A stretch of 64,000 nt of DNA from BOG-908 sp965198825 (GCA_965198825.1 CBDAQB010000001.1:744001-808000); one strand, 5' to 3'; counted from the stretch's first letter, positions 51,291-60,324 are shown. The notes: generated by a model from the letters alone, not told the origin. Numbers and translations are program-made.

Positions 51291-54112
51291 CAGGCGGCTT
51301 CTCTCTTGGGTGGAGACGGGGCTTGCTGGTACCGGCTGGTCGAAGACCCTGCAATTTCGGCAAGGATGCCGTGCAGCGTTTCGGCCTGTGCGGCGAAGTC
51401 GATGATCGGGCCTGGGTCTTGCGCGGCACCTGCGGTCTTTCCCGGGTCATCCAGCAGGGTTTCGATGGCGCCGAGAAGATGCTCGTGCCGGTCGTCGAGC
51501 GGGATGAGGGTGCCGTTGACACCGTCGATGATCGCTTCGGCAGCGCCGCCGCCCGCGGTGGCGATCACCCAGACGCCGCGCAGCAGCGCTTCGCGCACGG
51601 TGAGGCCGAAGCTTTCCTTCCATTGCGACGGGAACAGCAGGACGTCGATGCCGGCGAAGAAGTCGTCCATCGTGTCCTGGGTATAGGCGGGAACTGTGTC
51701 GATGGCGCCTGAGGTTTTCCAGGATTGCACGTCGATGCTGGAGAAGCCGAGGTTCAGCGTGTTGTCAACAATGGCGAGGCGCCAGTTGGTGCGCGCCAGG
51801 TTTTCGAAGGCGGCGCGTACGAGCGGGTAGCCTTTGACGTCCACCGCGCCGCCGACATAGGCGAAGGCGAGGCGGCCGGGCTGAAGGGGACGCGGCGCAG
51901 GCGGCTTCGCAGGATGGCGGACACCGTTTGGCGTGACGCGGACTTTTTCCGGAGCAATACCTTGCGCCAGGTAGAGCTGTCGGTGCGCTTCGCTGGGCGA
52001 GAGCAGAAGGGCGGCACCTTGCAGCGACGCCATCAGCAGATCGTAGCGCGCCTTCAAATGATGCGCGCCAGGCACGCAGGTTTCGCAGACGCGAATGTCG
52101 ATGCGTGTCTGGAAGCAGTAGCGGCCGTCCGCCTGGACCATGAACTGGCGGGCGCAGATCCACCACGCGTCGTGCAGGGTGACGACATAGGGAATGCCGC
52201 GGTCGGCGCAGGCACGGGCGATGGCGGCGCTGAGGCCCTGTATGGAATGCAGATGAACGACGTTAGGCTGCACGGCATCGAGGATTTCAGCGAAGCGGGC
52301 ACCGACAGGGGGATTGTCGAATGGCAGGATGGCGTCGGGACCCGGCAACGCCAAAGCGGTGATCATGATGGTTCGATGATCGGCTGCTTCGGCTAAAGGC
52401 ATTTCGTAGCGCAGGAGGGCCTGCCCTGGCGCCATGTCGGCGGGCTCGAGGTTTTCGGCGCCGGTGACGATGTGGACGGCGGTGTCGCCGCGCAGTGCAA
52501 GGCGCCTGGCCATTTCCTCGGCGACGATGGTCGCGCCGCCAAAGCTCTTGGGCCAGAAATAGACGTTTGCCATGAGCACCCGCAGCGGCGAGGGCGGCCG
52601 CGTGCCCTGCCCGGCGAACAGCGGCAGGACCTGGTGCTGCGCGATGGCGGCAGGCGTGTAGCGTTCCATGGCGCTTTGCCTGGCGGCCTCGCCCAGCCGG
52701 TGACGCAGCGCTTCATCGTCGATGAGGGCGAGCAACGAGCGTTCCCAGTCCTGCTCGTTTTCCGCCAGCAGGCCGTTGACGCCATGCTGGATCACGCTGC
52801 GGAACGTGTCGCGCGGCGAGCAGACGGATGGCACGCCGAGTATCGCGGCTTCGAGGAATTTGATGTTGCTTTTCGCGTCGTTGAAGATCGTGTCTTCGAG
52901 GGGTGCGACGCTGATGTCCGACTCCGCGAGCCGGGCGAGATAGGCAGCGTAATGAAGTTTTGGCAGATGTTCAACACGTTCCAATAACAATCCAAATATC
53001 GGCGGCAGGGTGAGGTCGCCGACGATGCGGAGGCGGACGTTCGGACGCACACGCATGACGGACAGGATGGCTTTCGCGGCGAGGGCGAAATCGGCGTTGT
53101 GGGTGCGGGTGCCTGAGCCATAGGTGATGATGAGATCGCGGTTTGCGGAAAGCGCGGGCGGGCGCGACGTATTGCGCAGGCCGGCCGCGATGGCGAGCGT
53201 CTCCTCGTCGAGCGCATTCTCGATGACGGAGGTGTCGGCGAGGCCTGCGTCGCGCATGGCCTGGGCGAGACGTTCGGTGGAGGCGATGCCGCGGTCGCAG
53301 GCGAGCATGGCGCTGCGGTAGAGGGGCACGCCGGAGAGGATGCTTTCGCGCAAGGCGGGATCGAGCGTGGCGAGGTTGCGGTTCTGCAGATACTCGGCTT
53401 CGTCGAAGATCAGGTCATCGACTTCCCACCAGAGCGGCACGCGCAGGCGGCGGTATTCGGCGATTGCCTCCATGACGGGCGGGAAGCCGGGAACGCGGTA
53501 GAGGATGACGGCGGTGGCAAGATTGGCCGCGGACCGGCAGGCGGCGTGGTCGTGCCAGTTCACCACGCGGCAGGCAATGCCGAGGGCGCGGAAATGCTCC
53601 TGCTTCTGCCAGACGCGGTATTTCGCGCATTGCGGCAGGGTGAGTTCGGCGATGATGACGACGAGTGGCGTCAGCAGGTGTGCCGGCGGCTCGTCCAGAG
53701 GGCGGCGGTAGGGCGAGACCGCCGGTGCGGCGTCGTCTGCCTGTTCCGGCTTCGAGATGGAAACTTTCAGTCGGAGATCGGCCTTGGGCGGACGGTGCCG
53801 GCGCAGCCAGCCGCGTGCGCGCCGTGCGGCCTCCAGCCAGCCGTCCTGCGACGCGATTTCGCTGGCGCGGGCCAGGCCCTCGCGCAGGGGAAGGCCAAAG
53901 GGGGGGCGGCCGCGTGCGACATCCATCACGAGGCGCGCCGGCGCCGTCATGCGCCAGAAAAGCGATGCGCGCAGCAGATGGGCTTCGGTTCGCCAGGCGT
54001 AGGCCGAGGCGGCTTCTGCCGCGGCGCGCTCGGATTGCAGGGCGACGCTCAGGCCGAGGGCTTGCACGAGATGCCTCAGCCTCGCGTTCTCGTCGGCGTG
54101 GTGCTCGGACAT
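51290..54112 (-). CDS. Tandem double-GT4 glycosyltransferase
   Basis: 940 residues from ATG 54112 (MSEHHADENARL). Residues 1-130 are helical with a basic stretch. The first GT4-like unit (~150-490) has LWWEVDDLIFDEAEY, ITYGSGTRTHNADFALAAK and FLEAAILGVPSVCSP. The second (~505-930) has VLMANVYFWPKSFGGATIVAEEM, VTLHDAWWICARQ, VTPNGVRHP and LFPSQWKESFGLTVREALLRG. The first unit resembles the GT4 unit of the downstream protein, so the two probably arose together and act on one polymer. Confidence 0.87.
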   Translation of the reverse strand: MSEHHADENARLRHLVQALGLSVALQSERAAAEAASAYAWRTEAHLLRASLFWRMTAPARLVMDVARGRPPFGLPLREGLARASEIASQDGWLEAARRARGWLRRHRPPKADLRLKVSISKPEQADDAAPAVSPYRRPLDEPPAHLLTPLVVIIAELTLPQCAKYRVWQKQEHFRALGIACRVVNWHDHAACRSAANLATAVILYRVPGFPPVMEAIAEYRRLRVPLWWEVDDLIFDEAEYLQNRNLATLDPALRESILSGVPLYRSAMLACDRGIASTERLAQAMRDAGLADTSVIENALDEETLAIAAGLRNTSRPPALSANRDLIITYGSGTRTHNADFALAAKAILSVMRVRPNVRLRIVGDLTLPPIFGLLLERVEHLPKLHYAAYLARLAESDISVAPLEDTIFNDAKSNIKFLEAAILGVPSVCSPRDTFRSVIQHGVNGLLAENEQDWERSLLALIDDEALRHRLGEAARQSAMERYTPAAIAQHQVLPLFAGQGTRPPSPLRVLMANVYFWPKSFGGATIVAEEMARRLALRGDTAVHIVTGAENLEPADMAPGQALLRYEMPLAEAADHRTIMITALALPGPDAILPFDNPPVGARFAEILDAVQPNVVHLHSIQGLSAAIARACADRGIPYVVTLHDAWWICARQFMVQADGRYCFQTRIDIRVCETCVPGAHHLKARYDLLMASLQGAALLLSPSEAHRQLYLAQGIAPEKVRVTPNGVRHPAKPPAPRPLQPGRLAFAYVGGAVDVKGYPLVRAAFENLARTNWRLAIVDNTLNLGFSSIDVQSWKTSGAIDTVPAYTQDTMDDFFAGIDVLLFPSQWKESFGLTVREALLRGVWVIATAGGGAAEAIIDGVNGTLIPLDDRHEHLLGAIETLLDDPGKTAGAAQDPGPIIDFAAQAETLHGILAEIAGSSTSRYQQAPSPPKREAA

Positions 54113-54193
54113 GGCCTCGGATAAGACAGACGATGTGGCGCATGGCAAGGCGTTCGGCCCAGCAATGAAGATTTTCGGGGAGCGTGCAGAGGC

Positions 54194-55456
54194 GTGAGCG
54201 GCGCGTTGCAGGGGGCCGGGCTGTGCCTGGCGTGCGCCGCGATGGTGGCGGGAGAGGAGTGCACGGCGTGCCGCTCGCCGCGTGTGCTGCGGCATCCGGA
54301 GTTGTTCTCGCTCGCCATCGCGCATGTCGATTGCGATGCGTTCTTCGCCAGCGTGGAGAAACGCGACAGGCCGGAGTTGGCGGACCGGCCGGTGATCGTC
54401 GGCGGTGGCGTGCGCGGGGTGGTGACGACCGCCTGCTATATCGCACGGCTCTCAGGCGTGCACAGCGCCATGCCCATGTTCAAGGCGCTGAAGCTGTGCC
54501 CGGACGCGGCCGTGGTGCGGCCGGATTTCTCCAAATATGTGGCGGCGGCCCGGCAGATCCGGTCGCTGATGCTCGCGCTGACGCCGCTGGTGCAGCCGCT
54601 CTCCATCGATGAGGCGGTGCTCGACCTCGCCGGCACGGAAGCGCTGCACGGCATGCCGCCGGCCGCCGTGCTGGCGCGGTTCGCGCGCACCGTGGAGGCG
54701 CAGGTGGGAGTGACCGTGTCGATCGGGCTGGCGGCGAACCGCATGCTCGCCAAGCTCGCGGCCGGGCGCGACAAGCCGCGCGGCTTTGCCGTTCTTGGCA
54801 GCGACGCGGCCGCCGTGCTGGCGCCTGAGCCGGTAGGCATCCTGCCTGGCGTGGGGCCGGCGCAGGAGCGGCGGCTGGCGGCACTCGGGCTGACGCGCGT
54901 CGGGCAGCTGCAGGGGCTCGACGAGAGGCAGGCGCGGCGGATGCTGGGCGACGACGGTTTTTCGCTCGTGCTGCGGGCGCGCGGCCATGGCAGCCGCGTG
55001 GTGAGCACCGATGGGGCCGCGAAGTCGATCAGCGCTGAGACCACGTTCTCGGGTGATCTGTCGGGACAGGCGGAGCTGGAACGGGAGCTGTGGCGGCTGG
55101 CGGAGCGGCTGGCGCTTAGGCTGCGCGAGAAGGAGGTAGCGGCCGCCGGCGTGGTGCTGAAGCTGAAGACGACGCGGTTCGTCAGCAGGACACGCACCAT
55201 GCGGCTGCCGCAGCCCTCGGCATTGCCGGACACGCTGTTCGAGGCGGCGCGCGGGTTGCTGGTGCGGGAGGTCGATGGGACCGCGTTCCGGCTCATCGGC
55301 ATCGGCGCCTCAGGGCTGGCGCCGCTGGCGGCGGCCGATCTGGGCGATCTCGCTGATCCCGGCGCGGCTTTGCGTGTGGCGCGTCAGGGGGCGATCGATG
55401 CGTTGCGGTCGCGGTTTGGGGCGGCGGTTATAGGGCGGGGGCGTGGACTCAGTTAG
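54194..55456 (+). CDS. dinB: DNA polymerase IV with N-terminal zinc-finger-like segment
   Basis: 420 residues from GTG 54194. Y-family polymerase: HVDCDAFFASVEKRDRPEL has the catalytic Asp, SIDEAVLDL the second catalytic Asp-Glu pair, and GVGPAQERRLAALGL is a helix-hairpin-helix. Before the palm lies CLACAAMVAGEECTAC, two Cys-x2-Cys pairs. Family A copy 10 follows the stop by ~10 bp. It performs error-prone translesion synthesis. Confidence 0.95.
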   Translation: MSGALQGAGLCLACAAMVAGEECTACRSPRVLRHPELFSLAIAHVDCDAFFASVEKRDRPELADRPVIVGGGVRGVVTTACYIARLSGVHSAMPMFKALKLCPDAAVVRPDFSKYVAAARQIRSLMLALTPLVQPLSIDEAVLDLAGTEALHGMPPAAVLARFARTVEAQVGVTVSIGLAANRMLAKLAAGRDKPRGFAVLGSDAAAVLAPEPVGILPGVGPAQERRLAALGLTRVGQLQGLDERQARRMLGDDGFSLVLRARGHGSRVVSTDGAAKSISAETTFSGDLSGQAELERELWRLAERLALRLREKEVAAAGVVLKLKTTRFVSRTRTMRLPQPSALPDTLFEAARGLLVREVDGTAFRLIGIGASGLAPLAAADLGDLADPGAALRVARQGAIDALRSRFGAAVIGRGRGLS

Positions 55457-55466
55457 GCAAGAAGCA

Positions 55467-55581
55467 TGTTCTTTTTTGAAAAAAAGAACCAAAAAACTTT
55501 TGCATGTTTTGGCCGGGCTTGAGGAAGTGCTGGGCCCAAGTGTCCAGAAGTTTTTTGCTTCTTTTTTTCAAAAAAGAAGTC
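55467..55581. repeat. Family A nested palindrome, copy 10
   Basis: Left arm 55468-55502, right arm 55556-55579. The spacer has TTTGGCCGGGCTTGAGG. The CCTTCCTTGCTTCG flank is shared with copy 4. Confidence 0.85.
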
Positions 55582-55648
55582 CTTCCTTGCTTCGATTTGG
55601 CGGTTCAACCCGGCAGGAGTAAGGCCTACCGATAGGTAACCTGAGGAT

Positions 55649-56770
55649 GTGAGTCGCGTGCCAGCCGAGCTGACCGTTGTCGTACCTTGCTACAACGAGC
55701 GGCAGAATGTGGCGGTACTGGTGTCGCGGCTCGATGCGGCGTTGCCTGCGGTTTCGTGGGAAGTGGTGTTCGTCGATGACGACAGCCCCGATGGAACGGC
55801 CGAGGTTGTGCGCGGGATCGCTGCGGTGGACGACAGGGTCCGGTGTTTGCGGCGGGTCGGGCGGCGGGGGCTGTCTTCTGCGGTGATCGAGGGGGTGCTG
55901 TCGAGTTCGGCGCCTGTGGTGGCGGTGATCGACGGCGATCTGCAGCATGACGAGACGCGTTTGCCGGATATGCTGGCCGCGTTGCGTGCTGGGAATGCGG
56001 ACGTGGTGGTGGCGAGCCGTTTTGCCGCGGGCGGCGATGCGGCGGGGCTTTCGGCGGCATGGCGGCTGCGGCTATCCAATATCGCCATTCGGTTGGCGCA
56101 ATTGATGTTGCGGGCGCGGCTGACCGATCCGATGAGCGGTTACTTCATGCTGCCGCGCGCGACCTTCGACAGGCTGGCGCCTCGGCTGACAGGGCAAGGG
56201 TTCAAGATCCTGCTCGATTTGCTGCTGTCTTCGCCTGCGCCTTTGCGCGTGGTGGAGGTCGGCACAGTCTTTCGCGCGCGCGAGGAAGGCGAGAGCAAGC
56301 TCAGCATCGTGGTGATGCTGCAATTCGGCGCGCTGCTGCTCGACAAGCTGCTCGGGGGAATGCTGCCAATGCGTTTCCTGTCGTTCGCGCTCGTCGGCGC
56401 GTTCGGCATCCTGGTTGATCTGGCTGTGCTGACGGTGGCGTTGAATTTGGGCATGGAATTCTCGCCTGCGCAGACCATCGCGACGATCGTGTCCATGGTC
56501 GCGAATTTTCAGTTGAACAACGTGATCACCTACCGCGACCAGCGGCTGCGCGGCGGACGGCTTTGGCGCGGGTTGTTCGGGTTCATGCTGGTGTGCGGCG
56601 TGGGAGCAGTTGCCAACATCGGTGTGGCCCGCGCGCTTTATACCAACGGCGATGCGTCGCAGTTGCCTGCGGCTGCGGTGGGCGCGGTGATCGGCGTGGT
56701 TTGGAATTATGCCATGTCGGCGACTTTGGTTTGGGGCCGGCGGCCTCGGCGGTTGCTTCGGTCGGGGTAG
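55649..56770 (+). CDS. Polyprenyl-phosphate glycosyltransferase fused to GtrA-like flippase
   Basis: 373 residues from a GTG start. The N-terminal ~235 residues are a dolichol-phosphate-mannose-synthase-like GT2 domain (VVVPCYNERQNVAVLV, FVDDDSPDGTAEVV, VIDGDLQHDE). The C-terminal ~130 residues form four membrane helices of the GtrA family (RFLSFALVGAFGILVDLAVL, FQLNNVITYRDQRLRG). It probably loads a sugar on undecaprenyl phosphate and flips it for GT-C enzymes such as the GT87-like protein. Confidence 0.9.
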   Translation: MSRVPAELTVVVPCYNERQNVAVLVSRLDAALPAVSWEVVFVDDDSPDGTAEVVRGIAAVDDRVRCLRRVGRRGLSSAVIEGVLSSSAPVVAVIDGDLQHDETRLPDMLAALRAGNADVVVASRFAAGGDAAGLSAAWRLRLSNIAIRLAQLMLRARLTDPMSGYFMLPRATFDRLAPRLTGQGFKILLDLLLSSPAPLRVVEVGTVFRAREEGESKLSIVVMLQFGALLLDKLLGGMLPMRFLSFALVGAFGILVDLAVLTVALNLGMEFSPAQTIATIVSMVANFQLNNVITYRDQRLRGGRLWRGLFGFMLVCGVGAVANIGVARALYTNGDASQLPAAAVGAVIGVVWNYAMSATLVWGRRPRRLLRSG

Positions 56771-56777
56771 GAAGGAA

Positions 56778-56816
56778 GCAGTTCATTTTTGAAAAAAAGA
56801 ACCAAAAAACTTTTGC
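56778..56816. repeat. Family A solo left arm, copy 11
   Basis: Left arm with one change (TTCATTTTTGAA), 10 bp after the GT2-GtrA stop. No right arm follows; a family B element comes next. Confidence 0.78.
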
Positions 56817-56884
56817 GAGTTTGGGTGGAGATTGGGGAGAGGGTGGGCCTTTCGGTCGACGCTTGCTCATGCGGCTTGGCGGTG

Positions 56885-57027
56885 AAGATCCACCGCTAAG
56901 TTTTGAAGAACGCGAAGCTACACTAAGAGGCGCAACCATTTCGATGAGTGATGAGGCTGGATTTCAGGACTTTTGCTCCGCGTCTTCGTGAACCTTTGTG
57001 ATCTTCCCATCTTCGTGGTGGACCTCT
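56885..57027. repeat. Family B inverted repeat, copy 8 (degenerate)
   Basis: A decayed left arm near 56885-56930 (GATCCACCGCTAAGTTTTGA). The right arm 56974-57027 is well conserved, ending ATCTTCGTGGTGGACC. It sits beside family A copy 11 between convergent genes. Confidence 0.7.
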
Positions 57028-57074
57028 GGAACTCGCCTCAAGCTCACATGGCGACCGATAAGAATGCTCTCCTA

Positions 57075-58043
57075 CTAAAACGCCGCCGGCGCGAACTCGC
57101 TTGATGTCAGCGCCAAGACCTTGAAGAGCGTGCCCATGGCGTCGGCAGACGATAGCCGATGGGCTGCGGTGTTCAGCGTATCGGTGAGGTGCGGGTGAGT
57201 GGCGGAGAGTCGGGCGACGCGTTCTTGCAAGCCTAGGGCTTGCAGAAAGGCGCCTTGGCCGATCGGTCCCCACGCGTGAGCGCCGTTTTTCTGTGCAACG
57301 TCGGCCAAGGAGGCGAAATCAACGTGGGCGGTGAGGTCGGCGGTGCCTGGCTCTACGAGCGGATGCACGGGGCGGCCGTTTCGCAGGGCTTGCAGGGTGT
57401 CGGCGCAGGTGGGTTCGGCGGTGCCGTAGTCGATGAGGAGGGCGGCGCCTGTATCGCGGGCGAGGCGCGCGGCGAGGTGTGCGGTCCAGCCTTGGGCGGC
57501 TTCGTTGATTTCGAGGATGGTGCCGTCCGGAAGATCGCTGTCCAGGGTAGCACATGGAAGGGTCAGGAAAGCGCCGTCGGCCACGTGGCGCTCGGCCCAG
57601 AGGCCGGACTGGCGGACGAATTGGCGTATCGGCAGGGCGTCGAGGAATTCGTTTGCCAGGAGGATGGTGGGGCCTGGGGGGATGTCCTCGAGGCGGTCGT
57701 GCCAGGTGGCGTGTTCGACGCGCTTGGCCTGCTCGGCGCGCAGGCGGGGCGAGGTTTCGATGAAGTGGATGCGCAGGGCGTGGGCGAAGTCGGGGGCGAC
57801 GCGGGTGATGGTGCGGTTTGCGTCGGCCATGAGGGTGCCGCGGCCTGGGCCGGCTTCGATCAGGAGGACGGGGTTGGGTTTGCCGAGCTGGGTCCAGGTG
57901 ATGGCGGCCCAGGCACCTAGCAGTTCGCCGAAAACCTGGGAGATTTCGGGGGCGGTGGTGAAGTCGGCGAAAGGGTCGCGGTGGGCGTAGTAGGCGGCGT
58001 TGGCGCGGGCCATGAAATGGTCGAGGCGCTCGGGCTCGGTCAT
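57075..58043 (-). CDS. MidA/NDUFAF7-like SAM-dependent methyltransferase
   Basis: 322 residues from ATG 58043. The family start DPFADFTTAPEISQVFGELLGAW and the SAM site LIEAGPGRGTLMAD are diagnostic, with ILLANEFLDALPIRQFV further on. The mitochondrial homologue methylates a complex I subunit arginine; the bacterial target is not settled. lgt-midA is a common alphaproteobacterial pair, but here the two are split by two toxin-antitoxin pairs. Confidence 0.9.
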   Translation of the reverse strand: MTEPERLDHFMARANAAYYAHRDPFADFTTAPEISQVFGELLGAWAAITWTQLGKPNPVLLIEAGPGRGTLMADANRTITRVAPDFAHALRIHFIETSPRLRAEQAKRVEHATWHDRLEDIPPGPTILLANEFLDALPIRQFVRQSGLWAERHVADGAFLTLPCATLDSDLPDGTILEINEAAQGWTAHLAARLARDTGAALLIDYGTAEPTCADTLQALRNGRPVHPLVEPGTADLTAHVDFASLADVAQKNGAHAWGPIGQGAFLQALGLQERVARLSATHPHLTDTLNTAAHRLSSADAMGTLFKVLALTSSEFAPAAF

Positions 58044-58111
58044 GGTGTATGGCTTGCGGCGAAGGGGTTCTGGATATACATATCGCTCATTGTATATCAG
58101 GATGTGGTCGA

Positions 58112-58342
58112 ATGCAGGTGTCCAAATGGGGCAACAGCCTTGCCATCCGCCTTCCTGCCGCCGTGGTGGAGGTGCTTGATCTTCATGAGGGTGACGACAT
58201 CGAGGTTTATGTGGCCGACGCTCACCGATTCGCCGTGTCGCGCCGCCCAACGCGAGACGAATTGTTGCGTCGTTTGAAAGAATTTCGCGGACAGCTCCCG
58301 GCCGACTTCAAGTTCGACCGGGATGAGGCGAATGCCAGGTAG
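58112..58342 (+). CDS. AbrB/MazE-type antitoxin
   Basis: 76 residues. The SpoVT-AbrB swapped-hairpin domain reads QVSKWGNSLAIRLPAAVVEVLDLHEGDDIEV, followed by a helical toxin-binding tail. It overlaps the PIN toxin gene start. The intervening gap to midA holds a repeated TATATCA/TGTATATC-like motif (TATACATATCGCTCATTGTATATCA near 58073-58098) that could be the operator. Confidence 0.88.
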   Translation: MQVSKWGNSLAIRLPAAVVEVLDLHEGDDIEVYVADAHRFAVSRRPTRDELLRRLKEFRGQLPADFKFDRDEANAR

Positions 58343-58736
58343 CTTTTTCGACACGAATGTCCTGCTGTATTTGGTAGCCGAGAATGGCATCAAGGCGGAC
58401 CGGGCAGAAATGCTGGTGCGGGGCGGCGGGACGATCAGCGTTCAGGTCCTCAACGAAATCGCCAATGTAGCACGGCGAAAAACGCGAATGTCGTGGGGCG
58501 CGACGCATGATTTGCTCGGGCTGCTCCGGGGGCTTCTTTCAATCGAACCGTTGACGGTCGAGATGCATGAGCGCGGGCTCGCCATTGCGGAGCGCCACCG
58601 GTTTTCGGTTTATGATTCGCTCATTGTGGCCGCGGCTTTGATCGCCGGCTGCGATGTTCTTTGGACGGAGGATTTGCATCACGGAATGCTCGTCGAAGGC
58701 CGGTTAAGGGTGTGCAATCCGTTCGCCACTCAGTAG
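58332..58736 (+). CDS. VapC-type PIN-domain toxin
   Basis: 134 residues from ATG 58332 (MPGSFFDTNVLLYL); ATG 58323 is also possible. The catalytic acids are Asp in FFDTNVLLY, Glu in VLNEIANVARRK, Asp in VYDSLIVAAAL and Asp in LWTEDLHHG. The start is canonical, unlike the other two toxins in the window. The 3' end overlaps the convergent ParE-like gene by 7 bp. Confidence 0.9.
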   Translation: MPGSFFDTNVLLYLVAENGIKADRAEMLVRGGGTISVQVLNEIANVARRKTRMSWGATHDLLGLLRGLLSIEPLTVEMHERGLAIAERHRFSVYDSLIVAAALIAGCDVLWTEDLHHGMLVEGRLRVCNPFATQ

Positions 58737-59026
58737 CGGCCGGGAATGTCTGCTTGGTCGTAGAAGACGGCCAAGACTATCGGCGGCGTTGTGGTGGTGT
58801 GCACGAGCCAGTAGCGGCCTGCGTGGGTCCACGCTTCACCCTCGTGCGCCAGCTCAGGGTAGGAGCGCGGTGCTCGCACGCTTTTGCCTGCCTCGATCCG
58901 CTGCGCACCTTGCCGGAGGGCGCTCGCGAGATTTCGCAAAGCCTCTATTCGCCCTTTGCCTCGGTAGTGCTTACGTAGCTCTGCGATTTGCGCCTGTGCC
59001 CGCTTGGAGAAGACTAGGCTGCGGAT
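58730..59026 (-). CDS. ParE/RelE-like toxin lacking a canonical start codon
   Basis: About 98 residues if read from ATC 59026: IRSLVFSKRAQAQIAELRKHYRGKGRIEALRNL, then ERWTHAGRYWLVH-like AWTHAGRYWLVHTTT, the ParE-like fold. No ATG, GTG or TTG occurs between the upstream in-frame TGA and TTG 58939, which would discard the first helix. The ATC lies inside the last 13 bp of the antitoxin gene, where a coupled start is expected. Either a rare ATC start or a toxin silenced by start loss. Confidence 0.65.
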   Translation of the reverse strand: MRSLVFSKRAQAQIAELRKHYRGKGRIEALRNLASALRQGAQRIEAGKSVRAPRSYPELAHEGEAWTHAGRYWLVHTTTTPPIVLAVFYDQADIPGRY

Positions 59027-59196
59027 GGTCGTTCCGGCCTTTGCCGCTCCGCCTCGAGAGCGTCGGCTTCGCCTTCAATCTCTAGGCACAGGGCTTCAAC
59101 GTCGATTTCCGTCACGCGGCCGGCGGCGACATCGGCGCGTGCCGATGTCAGATCGTTGTGCCAGTTTCTCGAGGCGGGGCGAGGCGCACGGTCCAT
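59014..59196 (-). CDS. Small putative antitoxin
   Basis: 60 residues from ATG 59196 (MDRAPRPASRNWHND), acidic in the second half (EIDVEALCLEIEGEADALEAE). It has no recognised DNA-binding fold. It is called an antitoxin from its position: its 3' end overlaps the ParE-like frame. It could be a truncated antitoxin. Confidence 0.55.
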   Translation of the reverse strand: MDRAPRPASRNWHNDLTSARADVAAGRVTEIDVEALCLEIEGEADALEAERQRPERPSAA

Positions 59197-59284
59197 ACCC
59201 GGGAAGCTAGTGCCAAATGGGCAGAAAAGAAACGGGCTAGTCGATCTCCTAAGGGCGCATGTTTGTTTAAGCCGGGTCCAAACA

Positions 59285-59321
59285 TCCAAAAGTTTTTTGC
59301 TTCTTTTCTTCAAAAAAGAAG
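59285..59321. repeat. Family A solo right arm, copy 12
   Basis: Right arm with one substitution (TTCTTTTCTTCAAAAAAGAA), ending 15 bp before the lgt stop. No left arm precedes it. Confidence 0.78.
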
Positions 59322-59336
59322 TTCTGTCTTTTTACC

Positions 59337-60164
59337 CTAGGATTCTAAAACAAGATCCCGCGGTGCCCGCCGTAGCGCGTAGGCCGCCAGACCGGCGCCG
59401 GCGAGGATCATGGGGATGCAGAGGAGTTGGCCCATGGTGGCGCCGGCCCAGAGGTAGCCGAGGAAGGCGTCCGGCTCGCGGAAGAATTCGCCGATGATGC
59501 GGGCGACTCCGTAGCCCATGAGGAAGATGCCGGTCAGCAGGCCGAAGCGGGCGCGTATGGAGAGGCGGCGGGAGAAGATCCAGACGACGAGGAAGAGCAG
59601 CAGGCCTTCCATGAGGGCCTGGTAGATCTGGCTCGGGTGTCGGGGGATCTGGAGCGGGTCGCGCGGGAAGATCATGGCCCAGGGCAGGTCGGGCGAGGCG
59701 GGGCGGCCGTAGAGTTCGCCGTTGATGAAGTTGGCGATGCGGCCGAGGCCGAGCCCGATCGGGGTGACGATGGCCATGCGGTCGGCGAAGCCGAGCAGGG
59801 GAATGCCGCGGCTTCGGCAGAACAGGTAGAGCGCCGCGACGACGCCGAGCATGCCGCCGTGGAAGCTCATGCCGCCTGTCCAGACGGCTGGGATTTGCAG
59901 CGGGTGGGTAAGGTAGTAGCCGGGCTGATAGAACAGCACGTAGCCAAGGCGGCCGCCCAGCACGACGCCGAGGGTGGCCCAGGTGAGGAAGTCGTCGGTT
60001 TGCTCGACTGTCGCGACGGCAGGCGAGAGGCGCACCAGGCGGCGCATGACCTGCCAGCCGATGATCAGCCCGACGATGTAGGCGAGCGCGTACCAGCGGA
60101 TCTGCAGTGGCCCGAGGTGAAGCAGCACCGGGTCGAAGTGCGGGAACATCAATACCGGCAGCAT
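59337..60164 (-). CDS. lgt: Prolipoprotein diacylglyceryl transferase
   Basis: 275 residues, seven membrane helices. Lgt adds diacylglycerol to the lipobox Cys of prolipoproteins. The signature GRIANFINGELYGRP and the His/Gly motif GMSFHGGMLG are intact. ATG 60149 (MFPHFDPVL) is an alternative start. It is upstream of midA in the same orientation. Confidence 0.95.
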   Translation of the reverse strand: MLPVLMFPHFDPVLLHLGPLQIRWYALAYIVGLIIGWQVMRRLVRLSPAVATVEQTDDFLTWATLGVVLGGRLGYVLFYQPGYYLTHPLQIPAVWTGGMSFHGGMLGVVAALYLFCRSRGIPLLGFADRMAIVTPIGLGLGRIANFINGELYGRPASPDLPWAMIFPRDPLQIPRHPSQIYQALMEGLLLFLVVWIFSRRLSIRARFGLLTGIFLMGYGVARIIGEFFREPDAFLGYLWAGATMGQLLCIPMILAGAGLAAYALRRAPRDLVLES

Positions 60165-60324
60165 GCGTCGCAGGATCCTCGGAAAGCGTGCCGCATAGCC
60201 TGCTGCTCGCGCCGGGTCGAGGCGCCGGCTGGTAAAAGATTGGGCTGGTCGCGCTGGTGTCCGTCGGCAGGCGTGGCACCTATATCGGGTGGGAACAGTG
60301 CCGTGTCAGATGGAGCATGCTGCG

